8,701 bases of DNA from an uncultured Lachnospiraceae bacterium (lineage in GTDB: Bacteria; Bacillota; Clostridia; Lachnospirales; Lachnospiraceae), in the NCBI GenBank assembly GCA_910585395.1, contig CAJUCK010000051.1:4286-12986 (forward strand). Direction: 5' to 3'. The translations under genes were made by a program, and so were the position numbers. The notes beneath the pieces are model-generated. The model saw only the letters and a program-made list of their open reading frames with translations. It was not told the origin of the DNA and made no database searches. Within the stretch, counting starts at the first letter, position 1, and each line of letters starts with the position of its first letter. This document shows positions 5,033 through 8,701 of this stretch, piece after piece.

Positions 5033-8000
5033 ATGAGGCGATTTTGGAAACGGTGTCTGGCGGCAGGAATGTCTTTGGTAATGACATTATCAATGTTACC
5101 ATCACCGACAGCAGCCGAGGTGAAAGCAGAAGGAACAGAAAGAGAAGGTTCTATTCTAGATACGGCGCTGGTAAATTATGATTTTGAGGAGTATAGTCTT
5201 ACCGATGGTAATCTGGTAAAGGGTGATTCTGTTATAAAATTAGAATCTGTTGAAAAAGGAAAAGTACCAGAATTGGTAGAAGATGATGACAGAGGAATGG
5301 TATTGTCATTTACGGAACAGGATTATGCAAATAGAGGTTTTGCTCTTCTTCCATCAAATCCATTTGCTAATCAGGCAGTAGAAAACGGATTTACTTTAAA
5401 TTTCTGGACAAAGACAACGGGAACACCAGGAGGAGGAAGATGCCTGATAGACTTTGAAGTAGCTCCATCTACTGGAAAGAGAGCTGGAACATTTGCAGTG
5501 AATCAGCAGATGGTATATTGGAATACTACAGACCAAAATGAGAAATTTACAGATTTTGGGATAGGTAATAATTTGGTGAATGAAAAAGGCTGGCGTATGG
5601 TAACAATGACTGTTACAGATCAAGGGTTAGCATTTTATTTTGATGGAGTCAAAATTGATCATAGTATTAATGGCGGTACACCAGATTATGTACAGATAAT
5701 AAAAGATTTAGCAGGCACCAGTGGTATCTGTGATGATCCTGCAAAGACAAATGTGCGTCTTGGAGCCAGTCTTGCTACTTATTGGAATTGTGCAGGAGCT
5801 TTGATGGATGATGTTTCTTTCTATGGAAAAGCATTGACGGCAGAGGAAGTTACATCTCTCTACAATGAGACAAAATCTCCGGCTCTGGCATCGATTACTG
5901 TTAATGGAGACAATATGGTAGAAGTGGGAAAAACTGCTAATTTAAGTACGATTTCCCGTCCTAAAAAATTTAACTTGTCGAGCAGTACTGTGACATGGGC
6001 ATCGGCAGATTCTCAAATTTTATCAGTGGATAATTCAGGTGTTGTTACAGGTATAAAAGAAGGTAAGACTACAGTTACTGTGACAGTTGACGGAATAACT
6101 TCTGTACCATTTGAAATAGAAGTTATAGATTCAGATAAAGCAGCATTCAATCAATTACTTAAAAATTTTGATTTGGAGAAAAAAATAGTTACTGAAGATT
6201 TTGAACTAAGCAGCAGCATTGGGGAAAATACTTCTGTAGAATGGAGCAGCAGTAATTCTTCTGCAATTGCAATTGAAAAAACTGAAAGTGCAGTTACAGC
6301 AAAGGTCACACCTATAGATGATAGGAACCAGGTAGTAAAATTAACGGCTGAAGTTACATATACTGGTTCAAAAACATTAAAAGAGACTAAAATATTTGAT
6401 GTAGCTGTACGTCGTAATCTGACTATCTCAAACACAGCGATTGCAAGTTACGACTTTGCACAGTATTCAGCAAATGCTGATGGAAATTTAGTAAATGGTG
6501 AGACAGTTGTAACACTTGAAAAAGAAGGAAGCGGGAAAAAACCAGAATTAGTACAGGATGATGACAGAGGTCAAGTACTGTCTTTAACAGAACAGACCTA
6601 TGCAAATAGAGGTTTTGCTCTTCTTCCATCAAATCCATTTGCTGATCAGGCAGTGGAAAACGGATTTACTTTGAATTTCTGGACAAAGACAACAGGAACA
6701 TCAGGAGGAGGAAGATGTCTGGTAGACTTTGAAGTCGCTCCATCTACTGGAAAAAGGGCTGGGACATTCGCAGTGAATCAGCAGATGGTATATTGGAATA
6801 CCACAGACCAGAACGAAAAATTTACGGATTTCGGAATTGGTAATAATCTGCCAAAAGAAAAAGGCTGGCGTATGGTAACAATGGCTGTTACAACTAAAGG
6901 AATAGCATTTTACTTTGATGGAGTGAAAATTGAACATAGCGTCAGTGGTTCACCAGATTATATGCAGATAATAAAAGATCTGGCAGGTACCAGCGGGATT
7001 TGTGATGATCCTGCAAAGACGAAAGTCCGTCTTGGAGCCAGTCTTGCTACTTATTGGAATTGCGCGGGAGCTTTGATGGATGATGTTTCTTTTTATGACA
7101 AAGCATTGTCAGATAAAGAGATTGCATCACTGTTTGAAGAGACTACGCATTATGTCGTTGGTTTAGAAAGTGTCGCTATCACAGGAAAGAATACGATAGA
7201 CGAAGATTCTATCATTCAGTTGTCTGTTTCTCTGACACCAGAAAATACTACAGTTGATAAAGCCGTAACATGGAAATCTACAGATGAAACAGTAGTAACG
7301 GTAGATCAAAATGGTAAGGTAAAGGGATTAAATCCTGGTAAAGCAACTATTATAGCAACTGTTGCAGGAGTTGAATCAGTTCCTTTTGAGATCACTGTTA
7401 ACGATATTGGACTGGTAAAAACATTAGAGTCAGGGGAATATTATCTGACTGTATACTCCACGCAGAAGCCTTTCTACGCTAGTGCAGGAAATCTAGCACA
7501 GGAGACCAGAAGTGTGTATATGGCGGTCAGCAAAGATGGGAAGAATTTCCAGGTATTAAACAATGGAGGCGGCGTAATATTCTCCAGCAATATAAATGGA
7601 TCACTGCAGATTACAGCTCCAAGAGTATATAAAGATACTGAAAATAATAATAAATTTACAGTTGTAGCACAAGATGCAGATGCATCAAAGGGATTTCATG
7701 TATTTACCTCTGCAGATGGAGTTGCTTATTATGATGACACGATTGTAGAGAACAAAGAGCTGACTGTTCATCCTCTCAAAAAATCCAGCTTCAAGCTGCT
7801 ATTAAATGAAAAGAATATTCTTGATACAGATGAAACGATTACTTTGGGAAATGCTCTTGAATTGACAGAAGAAGAATATAATCATTTTATTTATAAACTG
7901 GGAAGAGTAACAAATACTGGTTTGGAAAAATTAGAGGATTTGGAAATTAAGCCTACCGATACTATAACAGAAGCTATATTACAAGATATGTATCCTAGTG

Positions 8001-8701
8001 TGAATGCCAATTACAGTGACAATTCTATCCAGAATTTTAAAATTGACTGGACAGGTGCTCTGAATAATGTGGATCTAACACAAAAAGGCACAAAAACAAT
8101 AACAGGAAAGATTCTTCAGAAAAAGTATTTAAATAATTTAAAGGAATTAAATGGAAGTACCCTGCCGGAAGACGATCCGGAAAATATAGGAACAGATTTT
8201 CCAGATAATTATGATCCAGAAACAGGAAAGGTTTACTATGACGCTACAAAATTTGTAGAAGGAATGGCAGATCCTTGTATTTATTGGGATGAGACTACTC
8301 AGACATATTATATGACAGGTTCTTATTTCCCAGAAGACGGTGACGCCATGGAAGGAGAGAAAACAGATCAGTATGACCGTGTAGTATTGAGAAAGGGTAA
8401 GACCCTGGAAGATCTGCAGAAGAGGGAAAACCAGGTAACGATCTGGAAGGTTGGAAATCAAGGATTTCTAGATAATGGAAATGAAGTAGCCAGTGGCTAT
8501 CGTTATATCTGGGCGCCGGAAATCCACAGAGTGGGAGATTATTGGGTGGTTTACTTTACAGAAAGTCATGACTCTAACAATAAATTTAATATTTATAGCC
8601 ATGTACTGGTATTAGATGGAAAAAAAGACCCATATGAAACTGCTCTTAAGACGTCAGATCAGCCATCTGAATGGCAGGATTATAAGATGATGCGGAATTC
8701 T
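5033..8701 (+). CDS. Secreted multimodular LamG/Big2/GH43 glycoside hydrolase, 3'-partial
   Basis: A strong AAAGGAGGG (5018-5026) precedes the ATG. The frame stays open for 1223 codons to the window edge. Residues 1-28 form a signal peptide: basic MRRFWKR, a hydrophobic core, and a cleavage site near PTAA. Domains by eye: LamG-like jelly roll 1 (45-280); Big2 Ig-like domain (285-366, with VTGIKEGKTTVTVTVDG); a second Ig-like module resembling the atrophied bacterial Ig type (367-460); LamG-like 2 (469-703); Big2 (707-791, VKGLNPGKATI); an unassigned propeller-like segment (792-905); a Big_4-like domain (about 945-1030, YPSVNANYSDNSIQNFKIDW then GTKTITGKI); then the start of a GH43 five-bladed propeller (from about 1057). 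The GH43 part shows GMADPCIYWDETTQTYYMTGSY with the likely general base Asp1080, and YIWAPEIHRVGDYWVVYFT (1158-1176). The general acid Glu and any cell-wall anchor lie beyond the window. The likely substrate class is an arabinose- or xylose-containing plant glycan; the exact specificity is not readable here. LamG modules probably bind carbohydrate or act as spacers. Confidence 0.88.
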   Translation, partial: MRRFWKRCLAAGMSLVMTLSMLPSPTAAEVKAEGTEREGSILDTALVNYDFEEYSLTDGNLVKGDSVIKLESVEKGKVPELVEDDDRGMVLSFTEQDYANRGFALLPSNPFANQAVENGFTLNFWTKTTGTPGGGRCLIDFEVAPSTGKRAGTFAVNQQMVYWNTTDQNEKFTDFGIGNNLVNEKGWRMVTMTVTDQGLAFYFDGVKIDHSINGGTPDYVQIIKDLAGTSGICDDPAKTNVRLGASLATYWNCAGALMDDVSFYGKALTAEEVTSLYNETKSPALASITVNGDNMVEVGKTANLSTISRPKKFNLSSSTVTWASADSQILSVDNSGVVTGIKEGKTTVTVTVDGITSVPFEIEVIDSDKAAFNQLLKNFDLEKKIVTEDFELSSSIGENTSVEWSSSNSSAIAIEKTESAVTAKVTPIDDRNQVVKLTAEVTYTGSKTLKETKIFDVAVRRNLTISNTAIASYDFAQYSANADGNLVNGETVVTLEKEGSGKKPELVQDDDRGQVLSLTEQTYANRGFALLPSNPFADQAVENGFTLNFWTKTTGTSGGGRCLVDFEVAPSTGKRAGTFAVNQQMVYWNTTDQNEKFTDFGIGNNLPKEKGWRMVTMAVTTKGIAFYFDGVKIEHSVSGSPDYMQIIKDLAGTSGICDDPAKTKVRLGASLATYWNCAGALMDDVSFYDKALSDKEIASLFEETTHYVVGLESVAITGKNTIDEDSIIQLSVSLTPENTTVDKAVTWKSTDETVVTVDQNGKVKGLNPGKATIIATVAGVESVPFEITVNDIGLVKTLESGEYYLTVYSTQKPFYASAGNLAQETRSVYMAVSKDGKNFQVLNNGGGVIFSSNINGSLQITAPRVYKDTENNNKFTVVAQDADASKGFHVFTSADGVAYYDDTIVENKELTVHPLKKSSFKLLLNEKNILDTDETITLGNALELTEEEYNHFIYKLGRVTNTGLEKLEDLEIKPTDTITEAILQDMYPSVNANYSDNSIQNFKIDWTGALNNVDLTQKGTKTITGKILQKKYLNNLKELNGSTLPEDDPENIGTDFPDNYDPETGKVYYDATKFVEGMADPCIYWDETTQTYYMTGSYFPEDGDAMEGEKTDQYDRVVLRKGKTLEDLQKRENQVTIWKVGNQGFLDNGNEVASGYRYIWAPEIHRVGDYWVVYFTESHDSNNKFNIYSHVLVLDGKKDPYETALKTSDQPSEWQDYKMMRNS
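5267..5872 (+). repeat. LamG-module internal repeat, copy 1
   Basis: This segment codes for residues 79-280 of the large secreted protein and is repeated at 6542-7144. The offset is 1275 bases, falling to 1272 after a one-codon deletion in copy 2. By eye, about 28 of 202 aligned residues differ. Exact shared DNA runs include 45 bases (5324-5368) and 35 bases (5756-5790). Confidence 0.93.
6542..7144 (+). repeat. LamG-module internal repeat, copy 2
   Basis: This second copy codes for residues 504-704. Compared with copy 1, it lacks one Gly codon (GGTPDY became GSPDY). Its exact DNA matches to copy 1 are at 6599-6643 and 7028-7062. Synonymous differences are scattered, so the duplication is recent on the scale of domain evolution but not within a strain's lifetime. 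Strand-exchange homogenisation between copies is also possible. Confidence 0.93.

Noticed and set aside
5033..5120. Lipoprotein signal in the GH43 protein (Cys8)
   Set aside because: Cys8 lies before the hydrophobic core, not after it, and there is no lipobox; a standard signal peptide fits.
5396..6937. Similar minus-strand open frames at 5396-5623 and 6701-6937
   Set aside because: They resemble each other only because they lie opposite the duplicated LamG modules; there are no ribosome binding sites and the sense strand has a strong, continuous coding frame.

Overview
The window looks like a piece of chromosome from an AT-rich, low-GC Gram-positive anaerobe of the Clostridia, most likely a gut Lachnospiraceae. 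The evidence is a parA-parB-DUF4446 gene order typical of that class, parS sites identical to the Firmicutes consensus, AAGGAGG-type ribosome binding sites, and a large secreted carbohydrate-active protein built of LamG, Big2 and GH43 modules. All genes lie on the + strand. The genus cannot be fixed from the sequence alone.

Layout. (1) 1-1521: a DegS/DegU-like two-component pair. The sensor histidine kinase is cut by the left edge, and the NarL/LuxR-family response regulator starts at a TTG directly after the kinase stop. (2) 1522-2451: about 930 bases without a recognisable gene. It holds two perfect parS centromere sites (1694-1717 and 2131-2152), a 14-bp-arm inverted repeat (2066-2095) and the promoter of the par operon. 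(3) 2452-4655: the chromosome-partition operon parA-parB plus a DUF4446 membrane-anchored protein, closed by a terminator at 4804-4835. parA is broken. Right after the Walker A' motif DPQG, about 32 bases expected from the family are missing, which shifts the frame and gives an immediate stop. (4) 4656-5032: terminator, a promoter with an overlapping inverted repeat, and the leader of the next gene. (5) 5033-8701: the first 1223 residues of a very large secreted multimodular GH43-type protein that runs off the right edge.

How the parts work together. ParB should load onto the two parS sites, which lie a few hundred bases upstream of its own operon, and act in origin segregation and SMC loading. 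The ATPase partner is predicted to be non-functional as written. This is therefore either a natural ParB/parS system without ParA or a sequence error. The two-component pair and the GH43 protein are separate units. The GH43 protein is probably exported to degrade or bind arabinose- or xylose-containing plant glycans outside the cell. Its two LamG modules are near copies of each other, showing an internal duplication.

The points most worth a second look are the parA lesion, the parS site that also looks like a terminator, the LamG duplication, and an unassigned propeller-like segment ahead of the GH43 catalytic region. I found no RNA genes, CRISPR arrays or insertion sequences.
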